Assembly (NCBI GenBank): GCA_963971575.1
Contig: OZ020617.1
Coordinates: forward strand, 17,941,403 to 18,005,402
DNA from: Liopterus haemorrhoidalis
Taxonomy: Eukaryota; Arthropoda; Insecta; Coleoptera; Dytiscidae
Reading direction: 5' to 3'
Length of the DNA: 64,000 nt
Shown here in pieces: positions 45,101-61,188 of this stretch. Every line of letters starts with the position of its first letter. Position 1 is the stretch's first letter. Under the pieces are notes generated by a model. The model did no database searches and was not told where the DNA came from. It was given only the letters and a program-made list of their open reading frames with translations. Made by a program: the position numbers and the translations under genes.

Positions 45101-46528
45101 CTTTATTTTTATACCATGATACCGAGTTGATATAATAGTTTAAATATAAATGTCATTTTATTTATTTATTTATTTATTTATTTTTTTTTTGCTATAAACA
45201 AAATTCAGAAAACAACTGAAATTCTGACGTTTACAAATAAAATGTATATAGAATGTCAAACAAAATAAAATATTCTCACTCGTTCGTAGCTTTTGAACGG
45301 CCGTAAAAATGGTATAGTAAAAGACACTTTAGTTGACAGGTGACGGTTAATTAAAGCATATGGTTCAATGGGAGAGAACTATAGCAATAAAATTTCCATT
45401 TTTGAATAGAGCCATATCATTTGTTCACAGACAGACCTAGAAATAGAGAAAGACATACATTTGTTTCACTTGCCTGTCTTCCATCTAGGGGTGGGAGCTG
45501 AATGCCTGCGCGTGTATTCAAATGGATATACGTTGAAGTTACCATATTATTATGTAACAAAAAAAGACAAAAACTATGAACATACGTTACAGTAAGAAGC
45601 AGACATACGTTCTTGACATCTTACATAAAACTGTGTGAAATAGATACATATTTCTTTATCGGTTCTCAATCGATCAATCTGTCAAGTAAATTCTCCTTTA
45701 CTATAGGTATTTAGGTACCACAATAGTAGGTACAACACCGAAGGAAAATGGGTCATTATTAATGAAAACTAAGTTTTTGAATAACTATTGTTGCTAAATA
45801 TTTTTTAAATGTATCTATTACAACACTGCTCATATTACTGAGTTAACATCAAAATCATATATGGCAAAATTCAGAGCCGCAATAAGGGGTGGGCGGAGGT
45901 GGCGACGGCCCCTAGCGCACTAAGGAAAAGGGCGCCGATGAGCATGACTAAGGGGCGCCGATGAGCTTGACTAAGGGGCGCCACATTGCGAAGGTGAGGA
46001 CCTTTTTTGTTTGCTCATCATTTGGATTTTGGGAGGTGAGGACCTTTTTTGTTTTGCCCCTAGCGCAAGTTTTCCTTACTGCGGCTCTGGCAAAAGTAAT
46101 TGATAATATTAAAACAAATATTTTATTTCGATACATTTTTTCATTTGGATGATTATTTGAGGAGTTACGGGGGGACATAGGACCGTTTTATCGTGACAAG
46201 AATATATTTTCATACTAACCAATTTATAATGTAAACTGGTTTCCACTGTATATCGGCGCGACGTGGATGTCGAGGATCCTCTCTATATAATTTACTAATT
46301 TCAATTTTTGAAACTGTCTTCAAGAATATTAAACTTGTTACAGTAACTTTCTAATTGAAATGTGACTTATTAGAATGCAGTCGATGTTATAATTTTATTA
46401 TTTGTTTTCAGAATTTCGCCGTAGAACTCCAGTTAGAAAGCATGTCCGAATTCGAGTTGGGGCATTTCACTGATGCATTAAATAGAGCGGCCGGTGCCAA
46501 CTACGGAACAGGAGTCCGTGATCTTTAA
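36119..46528 (+). CDS. Coactosin-like protein (ADF-H domain)
   Basis: Coactosin-like proteins bind F-actin through a single ADF-homology fold and act in the cytoplasm and cell cortex. Coding exons: 36125-36201, 36260-36500 and 46412-46528, giving 144 residues against 142 for human COTL1. All junctions are GT-AG and keep frame: a Trp codon is split TG|G at the first intron (58 bp), and the second intron is phase 0 and about 9.9 kb. Recognisable stretches are DTIREAYDDVRQDGSDTLW, WAVFKFEGPRIICSAKGADF, FGYIRVQCGDEMSKRQKF, FLTWVGPSVSVIQRAKMSTD, LIKDVIKNFAVELQ and the C-terminus ANYGTGVRDL. The start is ATG at 36125; the exon begins at 36119 after a TTGCAG acceptor preceded by ATTT repeats, so an upstream, probably non-coding, exon exists. 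A polyadenylation-type ATTAAA is at 46577. The large intron is full of transposons but exons are intact. Confidence 0.95.
36573..36616 (-). mobile_element. HINE-A 3'-terminal scrap in coactosin intron
   Basis: GAAGTGTGAATTAACACACA then TTCAAGATTTCGTAGGTAT is the inverted 3' hairpin and subterminal repeat of HINE-A. Nothing more of the element is present. Confidence 0.65.
36753..37497 (+). mobile_element. Internally deleted mariner element
   Basis: A 745-bp element. TIRs CGAGGAATGTTTCCTAAATT and inverse AACTTTGGAAACATCCCTCG are flanked by TA. It carries the head and tail of a transposase with the catalytic middle removed. It is a different family from 29006-30438, as the TIR sequence differs. 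Confidence 0.9.
36906..37445 (+). pseudogene. Deleted mariner transposase
   Basis: ATG at 36906: AAKSQRAIIFFLWKEGVKTS, HRWIDRFKTGRISLEDD and the linker DPRSGGPSTSVSERNINAV form the N-terminal HTH domain and linker. An in-frame TGA at 37194-37196 precedes MTIRQISVGLGIGTRQVHDI (second HTH). After PEQKLN the D,D34D core is deleted, and only the C-terminal YRWNKCIQLNGDYVEK remains before a stop near 37445. Inactive. Confidence 0.85.
37498..37884. other. Low-complexity acidic-coding stretch, unassigned
   Basis: At about 37700-37595 the minus strand is purine-rich and open with a Glu/Asp/Lys/Val composition (VQEVKDEEEVEVAEERLEEV). It has no start codon or splice sites that I can defend. Probably a decayed GAA-type repeat; possibly a fragment of a transposon gene. 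Confidence 0.3.
37885..38335 (+). mobile_element. HINE-A divergent subfamily copy, 3' truncated
   Basis: AAAACCCTAAAACC-type start, AACGTCACTCATGTTTCTG, a short CTGT run, GTAGCCAAACGGCTGAACAT, TTGAAATTTGGCATAC and later middle blocks are present with substitutions typical of the 13276 subfamily. It stops before a tRNA-like slot. Confidence 0.7.
38760..39070 (+). pseudogene. HARBI1-like transposase N-terminal remnant
   Basis: With several frameshifts the plus strand reads GAYSMLIKELTLEDGSCFRN, then from 38884 FELTLVDPLFTKSDARFREA and ISPADQLAVTLRFLATGDSF. This is the N-terminal region conserved in Harbinger nucleases before the first catalytic Asp. The DDE core is deleted. Frame ends at 39070. 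Confidence 0.8.
39093..39254 (-). pseudogene. MADF/Myb-like DNA-binding protein fragment of Harbinger
   Basis: A 53-residue minus-strand frame from ATG 39254: MSLWNEDKTLLLIGKIIASN, IWDVKLKEYKDFNQRKDIYD and ISEVLSCM follow the MADF/Myb-SANT pattern (W...t..LI..I....lWd...k.Y.d...r...y..I...l). PIF/Harbinger transposons carry such a second gene, whose product helps the transposase bind DNA and enter the nucleus. Length suggests one domain only, truncated. Confidence 0.65.
39297..39929. mobile_element. hAT-type MITE, AGGGTGACC family, nested in Harbinger
   Basis: A 633-bp element. Ends AAGGTGACCATT and AATGGTCACCTTA match the element at 4093-4375, and a perfect 8-bp duplication TCAAATGT flanks them (39289-39296, 39930-39937). 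It has no minisatellite but contains a further insertion (39353-39616). Confidence 0.9.
39353..39616. mobile_element. Third-level MITE with GGCGCG ends
   Basis: AAGGCGCGTGCAATAGGAGA then GGGGTCC on the left mirrors GACCCCCTCTCAG and GGGAACGCGCCTGCT on the right. Internal C-run at about 39392-39404. Boundaries are accurate to a few bases; no clear target duplication. Confidence 0.5.
40156..40506. other. No recognised feature
   Basis: AT-rich spacer with an A-run of about 19 (40266-40284). Nothing else found. Confidence 0.5.
40520..40713. mobile_element. Insertion between 13-bp direct repeats
   Basis: The same 13-mer ACTCGTAATACTC stands at 40507-40519 and 40714-40726. The insert has GC-rich ends with GGCCCTAGGCA on the left and GCCTAGGCC on the right, like a MITE, but no perfect TIRs. 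Confidence 0.4.
40741..41055. mobile_element. hAT-type MITE, CAGGGCCGCCCC family, copy 2
   Basis: A 315-bp element with perfect terminal repeats CAGGGCCGCCCCTAG / CTAGGGGCGGCCCTG, flanked by TCTCTTCC and CCTCTTCC (7 of 8). The interior matches copy 1 (26273-26592) in reverse orientation, including the GACGGTCGAAGC block and the TA run. Confidence 0.95.
41056..41845. other. No recognised feature
   Basis: Open frames of about 95 codons overlap the MITE edge and show no domain. No terminal repeats found. Confidence 0.4.
41846..41907 (+). mobile_element. Isolated hAT left terminus
   Basis: CAGCGGTGTTCACTAATTTT then CCACGCGATCTACAAAATAC resembles CAGNGGTG-type hAT ends followed by subterminal CGCGATCTAC repeats. 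It is interrupted by the next MITE; the right end is not found. Confidence 0.35.
41911..42510. mobile_element. TAA-flanked MITE (PIF/Harbinger-like)
   Basis: A 600-bp element. TACCCTTTTCACACTAGATC and inverse GATCTAGTGTGAAAAGGGTG bound it, with TAA on each side (41908-41910, 42511-42513). Arms extend further as AAGTTCACC/TTTAAGATC-type repeats. Fragments of the family occur at about 25190-25283 and 26071. Confidence 0.8.
42514..43785. mobile_element. Foldback (palindromic) element with Harbinger-like coding scraps
   Basis: Outer arms 42553-42655 and 43688-43782 are inverted (GGTGCGTTCGGCATAAGCTA, TTCTGCATAATTTACACAAG). Further in, 42880-43062 and about 43480-43660 are inverted copies of one coding stretch (LLSNIKEILF..EED, PENILEKMFEYAE, FKIHFRLYPENF), reminiscent of the N-terminal region of HARBI1-type transposases. 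The centre (43183-43412) is another palindrome with TGGTCACGTGAC arms. The whole 1.2 kb could fold into a large hairpin. Confidence 0.75.
43949..44488 (+). mobile_element. piggyBac deletion derivative
   Basis: A 540-bp element. Left CCCTGTCATGCGC after TTAA (43945-43948), right GCGCATGAGAGGG before TTTAA (TTAA at 44489-44492). TTAA targets and CCC/GGG ends are diagnostic of piggyBac. The interior keeps only the extreme C-terminus of the transposase. Confidence 0.8.
44124..44234 (+). pseudogene. piggyBac transposase C-terminal cysteine-rich domain
   Basis: NNAARCKSSSCTKRTRYICK and RCEIYLCPECFESYHT then stop. The Cys/His spacing matches the RING-like zinc finger that closes piggyBac transposases and binds TIR DNA. 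All catalytic Asp residues are missing. No start codon belongs to it; it is the retained 3' end of the gene. Confidence 0.85.
44571..44669. mobile_element. Short MITE (~100 bp)
   Basis: GCGTTTACATTAGGGTAGT and the inverse CACTATCCTAATGTAAACGC form the ends; the middle is an AT-rich loop. No clear target duplication. Confidence 0.6.
44793..45115. other. Transposon-derived GC island and TATCTAGATA repeats
   Basis: TTAAGGTGCCTACAGACGGC at 44793 looks like a PIF/Harbinger terminus and is followed by 170 bp of GC-rich DNA with ACAAGTCACAAGTCACA repeats. From 44998 to 45115 clustered GTATCTAGATA motifs resemble hAT subterminal repeats. No coding remnant is seen. Confidence 0.4.
45130..45863. other. 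No confident feature
   Basis: An ATTT tetranucleotide run at about 45150-45183. The segment 45590-45690 resembles 61620-61735 (GACTGTGTGAAATAGATA-type block), a weak dispersed repeat. Confidence 0.4.
45872..46089. mobile_element. hAT-type MITE, CAGAGCCG family, copy 3
   Basis: A 218-bp element. Ends CAGAGCCGCAATAAGG and CCTTACTGCGGCTCTG, flanked by GCAAAATT / GCAAAAGT (7 of 8). Inverse to copy 2: two minisatellite units (GGTGAGGACCTTTTTTGT) and three GGCGCC(G)ATGAGC.TGACTAAGG units. Confidence 0.9.
46129..46172 (+). repeat. Fragment of the Helitron tandem unit
   Basis: CATTTGGATGATTATTTGAG followed by GAGTTACGGGGGGACA matches the tandem unit near 12064 in the Helitron-like element 11820-12554. 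Confidence 0.6.
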
Positions 46529-46529
46529 C

Positions 46530-47060
46530 CTTATAACTACCTTATTTACAAACCTAGTGCATATATATTTTATATTATTAAACATTTTTAACAAAATTGC
46601 ATTTAACTAGTATTAACAAAACTAATATTATATTATTCGAATTTCTGAACATATTTTTTTGTTCCTGCAAAAAAAAAAAAAAAAAAAAATGTAAAATTTA
46701 TTTATTAATCAAAACATCTGGAAATGTAAGATGGGATATGTGATTGTATTTTTGTTTAATATAATGCTAGACTAGAAAAATCTGTGTTTTTATTCTTCTA
46801 AACATGTCCTCACATTCAGTTCTAACAAATTATTAGAAACTTCAATTTTAGGGTACTGAAAGTCTAAACTATGTTTAAAGTATTTTTTCTACCACCGGAC
46901 CTAAAGTACTGCCTATTTTACGCACGCATTACTGTGTCTAAAATGGTACTTTTAAGCGCTAGTAGATAAAGTATTTTACTTTACACAATAGTGTGTTAAG
47001 TGCTGTCATGATAACCATCTGTAAAAAGAAATCCAAATGAGGTGATAAAAAAAAAAAAAT
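46530..47060. other. Coactosin 3' flank, no further feature
   Basis: Contains the ATTAAA at 46577-46582 that could direct polyadenylation and an A-run (46669-46689). Beyond that no gene or repeat is evident. Confidence 0.5.
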
Positions 47061-47697
47061 CAGCTGTGGCCACCACAGGACCGACCGCCATCATAAAGTA
47101 CTTATATAAAATACATTCTAGCAGCAGAGTAGAAATAACTTGACCTAATATTTTCTAACAGAGATATTATTTATCATGACCATGGAAACGTTAGATATAA
47201 ATATGAGAAAAATTTCGAAAAATTTTACAGAAATTATTCTAAATTTTTCGTTTTATCAAAAAACGTCTCAAATAAAAGTTATTAGTTATTGATTTTATAG
47301 CAACTTTTGTTTAATAAATTTTTTCGAGATATTTTTCTGTTGTGAAATATTCGCAAAATTCTTAAAATCGACACGAGCAAACTCCCATTTTTAGTCAACC
47401 GATTTTTACCAAAAGTTGATCGACTCGTGCAGTTGATCAATGGATGGCAGAAGCTTAAATATGAAGTTTCATAAAAATCCTTTCAGCCGAATTTGCTCTG
47501 CACGTGTACACAGACAGACAGACAGACGGACGGACAGACAGACAGACGGACGGACAGACAGACCGACAGACATCATGCTAAAAATAGTCAAAACGTTATG
47601 TAGGGACCTCAATTCGTGGAGATCCATCGAAATCTCGAAACGTCAAAATTGGGATGATCACAATACCTCCTTTATATATGTTGACGGTCGGTAAAAA
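47061..47697 (+). mobile_element. HINE-B copy 3, ACCGACCG subfamily
   Basis: 5' CAGCTGTGGCCACCACAGG with GACCGACCGCCATC, the GACCATGGAAACGTTAGA block and a CAGA/CGGA tetranucleotide array (47510-47570) in the place of the CA run. 3' end ATATGTTGACGGTCGGTAAAAA. The ACCGACCG repeat is present, inverted, at both ends. Confidence 0.75.
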
Positions 47698-47861
47698 GAA
47701 GACGGAACAGTTTACATTGCTCTACCACCTAACCTTAAAGTTATTTTATAATTTAGTAGACAATCGAGTACCTACATACAGTTTTTTGATTTTAACAAAT
47801 AATATTGTTTACTTACTGCAATACACAGTCTAACTGAACACGGTTCGATCCATATAGTTCA

Positions 47862-48143
47862 CATTAGGACCATATGTTGGCGGAGTCGCTTTTTGAATTG
47901 GGCAATTTTAAGATTTTTAAGATATTTAGGAATGGAGTTGTATATCGTGGCAGCGTTGTACGAAAATGATTTTTTGAATAAGGTTGTCCAGTGTTTCGGA
48001 ATATGTATCATGAGAGAGTTCCTAGTATTTTTACTGTTAACTTGTGATCTTTTAATAATTTTTTCGACTAGATAGCTAGGTTCGTTTGTGCTTAAGGTTT
48101 TGTGAATGAAACATGCGTAATGCAAGTATCTTCTTTCAGACAT
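47862..48143 (-). pseudogene. LINE ORF2 C-terminal remnant
   Basis: Minus-strand frame from 48143. SYLVEKIIKRS, SLMIHIPKHWTTLFKKSFSY and AATIYNSIPKYLKNLKIAQF then KKRLRQHM match the very C-terminus of non-LTR reverse transcriptase proteins (KSFSY.AA.lwNsLP..l.....FK..L). 5' truncated; not the same lineage as 1165-1701. Confidence 0.65.
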
Positions 48144-48916
48144 TTTTAACTATCCTAACTTCCTAGGGTGTTGGGTAGTAGGTTCCCTTTTCTTTAGTCC
48201 TAATATGCAACGTACACAGTAGTTTGGCAGTTTTTGAATTCGCCACGAATCGAAGTACGACAAGGAAGGACATCTAAAAAATCGCGAGGCTGGGGAACAT
48301 CTAAACGCGCTTCGCACAGGCTCTGTACCTGTACAAACAAGATGGTGAGAATATTTCTATAGAAAATTTTGATATAACGGTCCGTTCTGATATAACGAAG
48401 CGTTAAAGAGCACGTTGATATACGGGCATAATTCGATAATAGTCTCGACATTAGGAAAACAAATCTTCTCCAGTGATCTATAACTAGGGCGATGCCGCCT
48501 AACAGTGGGATTTAGACTATCAGGTGGGCGGCAGAATAATTACATGCTGTATTAAAAACATTCAAAATATACAAACTCAAATTTGTGAGAGAAAATATGT
48601 GAAAAGGAAATATTTAGTAATTCCCTCCGTCCGTGAATGTTATACATTACTTAAAAAATGTGTGATTAACGAAAGTAATATTATCTTGATCTTTTTTGTT
48701 TTTATTATTATGGTTGCTATGCAACTAATAAATAAATGGCGCAAATAGTTTTGTATATGTCAAAAGAAATTCAGAGAAAAAAAAAAAAAAACGCGCGTTT
48801 TAGGCAAATTAAAGTGACACCCGCTGTTCTAACAAAATTGCGAATTTTGATCAAAATTGTGTTGAATTGCAAGGAAGAAGTTCCAAATCGAACGAAATTA
48901 CAACCGCCAAATAGTT
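48144..48916. other. No recognised feature
   Basis: Several open frames of 60-83 codons overlap here on both strands with no recognisable domain. An A-run (48777-48790). Possibly more of the decayed LINE. Confidence 0.4.
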
Positions 48917-49615
48917 GAGTACGTTCAAGTTAACTTCATGCCAGGCCTACCGACTAAGCTGCGCAGAAACCAAATTTCGTCCATTACGTTACCAACAGCT
49001 ATAGTGCGTTCGAAGGTGAGTATGCAGTACAGGGCATATGGAGTAGTTCTTTTTCATACTCTCTTATGGGTTTACAGAATGACGCTATCCTTTTCTTGCT
49101 AGTCGACGTTGCCAGCTCTAAAACACGCTGATCTGTGAAGACGCAGTATTCTACAAATGGCCATTTGTTTTTGTTGAGTGTTATTTTGAGTTTTATAAGA
49201 GTTGGTTTTTGTAAATAATACGAGTTTTTCATATTATTATAATTGACACATTTGACACTTTTACAACATTTGGCAACACCGCTCCCATTTGCCATAAGAG
49301 CTATACTGCAAACTCACCTTCGAACGCACTATAGCTTGACACACAGTGGCGTCACTTACTTTGATTTGTGTTTAACTACGCGTATTGTATGTTGTTTGTT
49401 TATTTCCATTATAATTATTTATTTCTCGTATGTTTCAAGGTATACCGTGTACTAACAGGAGTAAAAATGTATTTGAAATACATGAGTTTGTGTGTTTGGT
49501 TTCCACAACAATTGTTTAAAACCCTAATGTACGTCAATGTGATCAGCTGTTTTCTCGCGTAGGATTGATGACGTATTTTATGATGCCCTGGCATGAAGTT
49601 AACTTGAACGTACTC
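48917..49615. mobile_element. TIR element (GAGTACGTTCAAG ends) with nested MITE
   Basis: Perfect 26-bp inverted repeats at 48917-48942 and 49590-49615, containing GTACGTTCAAGTTAACTTCA. The interior is largely the nested element 49002-49331. No coding capacity, and no clear duplication. Confidence 0.85.
49002..49331. mobile_element. TA-flanked MITE nested in 48917-49615
   Basis: A 330-bp element. TAGTGCGTTCGAAGGTGAGT and its inverse bound it with TA (49000-49001, 49332-49333); inversion extends through TGCAGTA. Tc1/mariner-like target choice. A 98-codon minus-strand frame inside has no recognised domain. Confidence 0.85.
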
Positions 49616-49700
49616 TAGTCAAGATTTTAATGTATTTGATCTTGACTTTTTCAATTCTACACAATCCTTACAAAATACACCTTCACCGAATACAATAAAC

Positions 49701-50257
49701 CAGGGGTTTCCAAACTTTTAATCATTGCGACCCACTTTTTAGAAACCTAATCTATAGCGACCCACTTCATTCCCGGCTCATTGAATTTTTTTCAGATACT
49801 CGACTAGCTACGAAAATACATCTCAGGAAAAATAAATACTTTTTTATATTTTTATTTCATTTACTTCACATTTATTTTAACACCACCTACGAAACAACAT
49901 GTTCTACCGACGGAGTTTTTCCGGGTCAGTAAAATATTTATTATCAAATATAATTTTACAAAATATATTTCTAGTAATAAGGCGTGTGTGAAGGGTGCGC
50001 GTCAATTTGCTACGATTAAAATTCAGTTTTAAAATAGTATTTTCAGATAGGTTGATAAGTTCTTCGGCTTTCGACGATATGCCAGTAGCAATATTGCCCT
50101 GGAAGGGAAGCGCAATCCAGTTCTTCTCCTGACAGTTTTTCATTTCTTCAATTAAGTAATATTCCAAATTATCTCTTTAAATCTTAAAAATATATATTCA
50201 AGATTTTGTCGCGACCCACCAAAAATCGACTCGCGGCTAACTGTTTGGGAAACGCTG
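49701..50257 (-). mobile_element. hAT relic, SCAND3/ZBED5-like
   Basis: A 557-bp element. CAGGGGTTTCCAAACTTTT and inverse AACTGTTTGGGAAACGCTG bound it; subterminal TTGCGACCCACTT / GTCGCGACCCACC repeats lie inside. The flanking octamers match at 5 of 8. A minus-strand frame (50167-49904: NWIALPFQGN, KAEELINLSENTILKLNFNR) looks like a degenerate piece of the transposase of SCAND3/ZBED5-like hATs. Confidence 0.7.
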
Positions 50258-51149
50258 CAATCGAAGAACTGATTGAAAGCCTACAAAATGCATTAAACAT
50301 ACAAACCTTTAATAATGTTTTTCTAACATAGCAAACTTTTCTAGAAGCAACCATATTAGCCAAAGGAGGGAATTCCTATAAGATTTCGCTCCGGACATTA
50401 ATAAGGCAAAACTTCATCGTAATGGAAGATTACAAACAACATTATCATGTTCCATACAAGCTATGGAGACAGCCACGTCCTTGTTAAATTAAAACTTTTT
50501 CTATTATTCTTTACTAGATATTTGTAACTATTGCATAAATAAAATCATTTTCGAAATATAAGAAAATCGTTACCGAAAGAACGTTTGTTTATTTGTATTA
50601 TCCTACTATTTTGTGTTATTTTGATTTATAACTACCCCATAATAATCCAAAATTCGAATTACTAAATGCCTTCCGAAGGGAAATTATTGCGTAAGTCTGG
50701 GAACGTTTGTAATGGTGAAATAAGAACTCATTTGTAATATAATCATAAGAATTCATTGTATCAGTGTAAATAATAAAAAGACGCGAAAGGGTTTTAATAA
50801 GAAAAACTAAATATAATTTGTTAGTGATTTAAAAAATGTATTTTGTATAAATGTCTACACGTTGTGTTTACATTGGTTGTAAAATGTTTACAATTTGTAC
50901 ATTATTACAATATTTAATAATATAAATGTACATTATATTTCTTACGATCTATATTTTTTGAACGAAATAATTTTGTTGTAATTGTACATTTACTTAATCA
51001 AATAATCTTACATGTAAACAATTAAATAAGCAATATTAAATACTGAGTATGAAATCTAATTACTGCGTTATTATTTATTACAATAAAAGTGAAATACATA
51101 TATTATTTTTGTGTATAAGTAAAAATCTTTATTGTTTGTTTTGGTTCCA
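50258..51149. other. NPEPL1 3' flank
   Basis: AT-rich. On the minus strand AATAAA occurs at 51133-51128 (17 nt past the NPEPL1 stop) and 51079-51074, either of which could be the polyadenylation signal. Nothing else recognised. Confidence 0.5.
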
Positions 51150-58801
<7,652 letters not shown>

Positions 58802-58857
58802 CTGCAAACAAGAACATTATTAATTTTACATACATATTATTTACGAGGGTCATTTTT

Positions 58858-59785
58858 AGGGTTTTGTAGGTATGACCAAAAAACCCTTATACCGTCATTT
58901 TGTCGTCTGTCATTGAAATAAATAACTGTCTGGAAATGTGTCTACAAAAGTCTAAAGCTTTACTACTTGGGTGGACCTAGGCAGCGATAAAATTTAATTA
59001 AACTGAGTATTTAATTTTAAATCAATATGTTATCCATGTCATTTAAATTAATTGCGGTATAAATAGTAGAAATGAATTTAAAAGATGACAAATTTTACAT
59101 TTAAAAACTAGACCTATGAAGACATATTAAATCTAGTTTAAAGCATAAGTACGTCCTAACGTCTGTCTGTCTGTCTGTTCGGTAAAAATTGTAGCCAAAC
59201 GGCTAAACCTAGAGAGTTGAAATTTGGCATGCTTTTACAACTCTCTGACCCGCACATAGGAAAAATACTAAAACATAAAAAACATATCCCCCTAAAAATA
59301 TAAACAAATATCTGCTCTTCGAAAAAAAATTATTATTTTTTAATTCTGAGTAGGGTATCAAATGAAAGCCCTTAGTACGTGGATTATCAATAAAAATTTT
59401 ATTTTTGCTAAATAAATTATTTTAACGCGATTTTTGCCAAAATTATGCAAATAAATTTTGTCCCACACCCTGTAGCCCAGATGGTTTAAACTAAAAATCT
59501 GAAAAAAATCTAAGTACTGTACATTTGTGTCAACCGGAATAGTACAACAAGAATTTTTGATCAGATTATGTTTTCGGAAAATAACGCATTTTTTGTATTT
59601 TTTGCTTGACCATGTAAAATATTTAATTACTTATGTAACACAGTAAACCAGCATGCTTTAATAGTGTAATGGTTAGCGTTCTCGAGTTCTAATTTGCAAA
59701 CTAGGGTTCGATCCGATCTCGACTCAATTTTATTTATTCTGTTTTTTTTTGCATTTTTTTTGTTTAAATTCTTTTTTCAAAATTC
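58858..59785 (+). mobile_element. HINE-A copy interrupted in its microsatellite
   Basis: 5' AGGGTTTTGTAGGTATGACC through GTCGTCTGTC (58911). A foreign segment of about 249 bp (58912-59160) follows, then the CTGT array and the GTAGCCAAACGGCTAAACCT block resume. The tRNA-like slot (59655-59728) is present. The copy ends where HINE-B begins, lacking the 3' hairpin. It sits 57 bp upstream (gene sense) of the first NPEPL1 exon in the window, in the intron. Confidence 0.8.
59655..59728 (+). other. tRNA-like module inside HINE-A, type 2
   Basis: A-box-like TAGTGTAATGGTTAG, then GAGTTCTAATTTGCAAACTA in the anticodon region as at 21474-21550, and B-box GGGTTCGATCC. The best-preserved pair of boxes in the window. 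Confidence 0.6.
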
Positions 59786-60361
59786 AAAACAAACTACTTT
59801 TATAAAATACATTCTAGCAGCACAGTAAAAATTAATGGCCTAATATTTTCTAGCAGAGATATTATTTATCATGACCATGGAAACGTTACATATAAGTAGG
59901 GAAAAATAGATACTTAGAAAAATTTCACAAATTTTTTTCAAAATTTTTCGTTTTATCAAAAAACGTCTCAAATAAAAGTTATTAGTAATTGCATTTATAG
60001 TAACTTTTGTTCAATACATTTTTTAGAAATATTTTTCTGTTGCTAAATATTCGCAAAAATCTTAAAATCGACACGAGTAAACTCCCAGTTCTAGTCAACC
60101 GATCTTCATAAAAAACAATAGGGTTCTTCCCATTCAATAGGAGATTTTTTTAGTACCAGAACGAATTCTCTAAGTTGAACCGTTCTTGAGTTATCGTGTA
60201 TACACACACACACAGACACACACACATACGGACGGCACTTCGAAAATAGGTTTTTTGGATTCCCTGGACCATGAAAAGTGATCATCAGTCAAAATCTCGA
60301 CATCGAAAATTTTCGCGATTACAATACTTGCCCCTTATATATTAAGGTCGGGCAAGTAAAA
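59786..60361 (+). mobile_element. HINE-B copy 4
   Basis: Lacks the CTAGACTTGCC 5' start but has ATACATTCTAGCAGCACAG, GACCATGGAAACGTTACA, a CA microsatellite (about 60203-60228) and the complete 3' hairpin to GGGCAAGTAAAAA. Confidence 0.75.
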
Positions 60362-60443
60362 AACGTTAACAGTTTTTACATTTAAACCTGAACGGGTCTT
60401 ATTTATAAAATTACCCTCGTAAATAACCAAATCAATTAAAGCA

Positions 60444-60620
60444 GGGGTCAGCAACCGGCAGCCCGTGAGACACAGTACTGCCGCGCTTCTTAGGCTTTAG
60501 AATTTTTACAGACTAGTTGTATTTACGCCAACGTAAATGACGTGTAAACCGACGTAAACTATAAAAGGAAGTATAGGCAACCCCTTTTAAGATTGCAGCG
60601 CCAGTTTGGCAAAATAAAAC
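60444..60620 (+). mobile_element. hAT-type terminus and P-like scrap
   Basis: CAGGGGTCAGCAACCGGCAG at 60445 is a common hAT-type 5' end; no right end is found. At 60586 AAGATTGCAGCGCC repeats the terminal motif of the P-like element (51593). Confidence 0.4.
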
Positions 60621-61186
60621 TAACCAAAACAACTTTTTGACATATGGACAATACGTTGTAATCTGACATTTAGAAGGTATTTATCATTATTTTTTGTCTT
60701 GATTTGTGTTTTCTTAATAAATATTACACTTTTGCCAAACAGATACAAAAATTAAAAATCCAAACAAATGTAACACGTGTGTCGGAACAATAACAAACTT
60801 GTCTATTTGTTTAGTTCAATATACTTCCGCCAAATAGAGTCTCTCTTATGATCATTTGCCTATGGCCAACCTTTTCTAGGTGATGCAACCTGAATATAAA
60901 ATATGAAAACCTGCAATTTGGATTTGAAAATTTTGTATTCATGTAACATACGTCACTAATTTATACAGCAAACGATAAAATTAAGAACAAACGAAGTTGT
61001 CTGATACATGTCTCCACTTATCAAATTAAAATATCATTATCAACAATTTACAACCAGACAAAATAAAAACTAATACAGTTCACGGCATAACAAAACAAGA
61101 TAATTAACATATTATTGTTGCCAGAAAGCCAAATTTGAATACATAATAATTCAATTAACAACTACAAAAATAGAACAAAAGGTTGT
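60621..61186. other. No recognised feature
   Basis: AT-rich sequence without recognisable exons; if NPEPL1 extends right, this is its intron. Confidence 0.45.
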
Positions 61187-61188
61187 TA

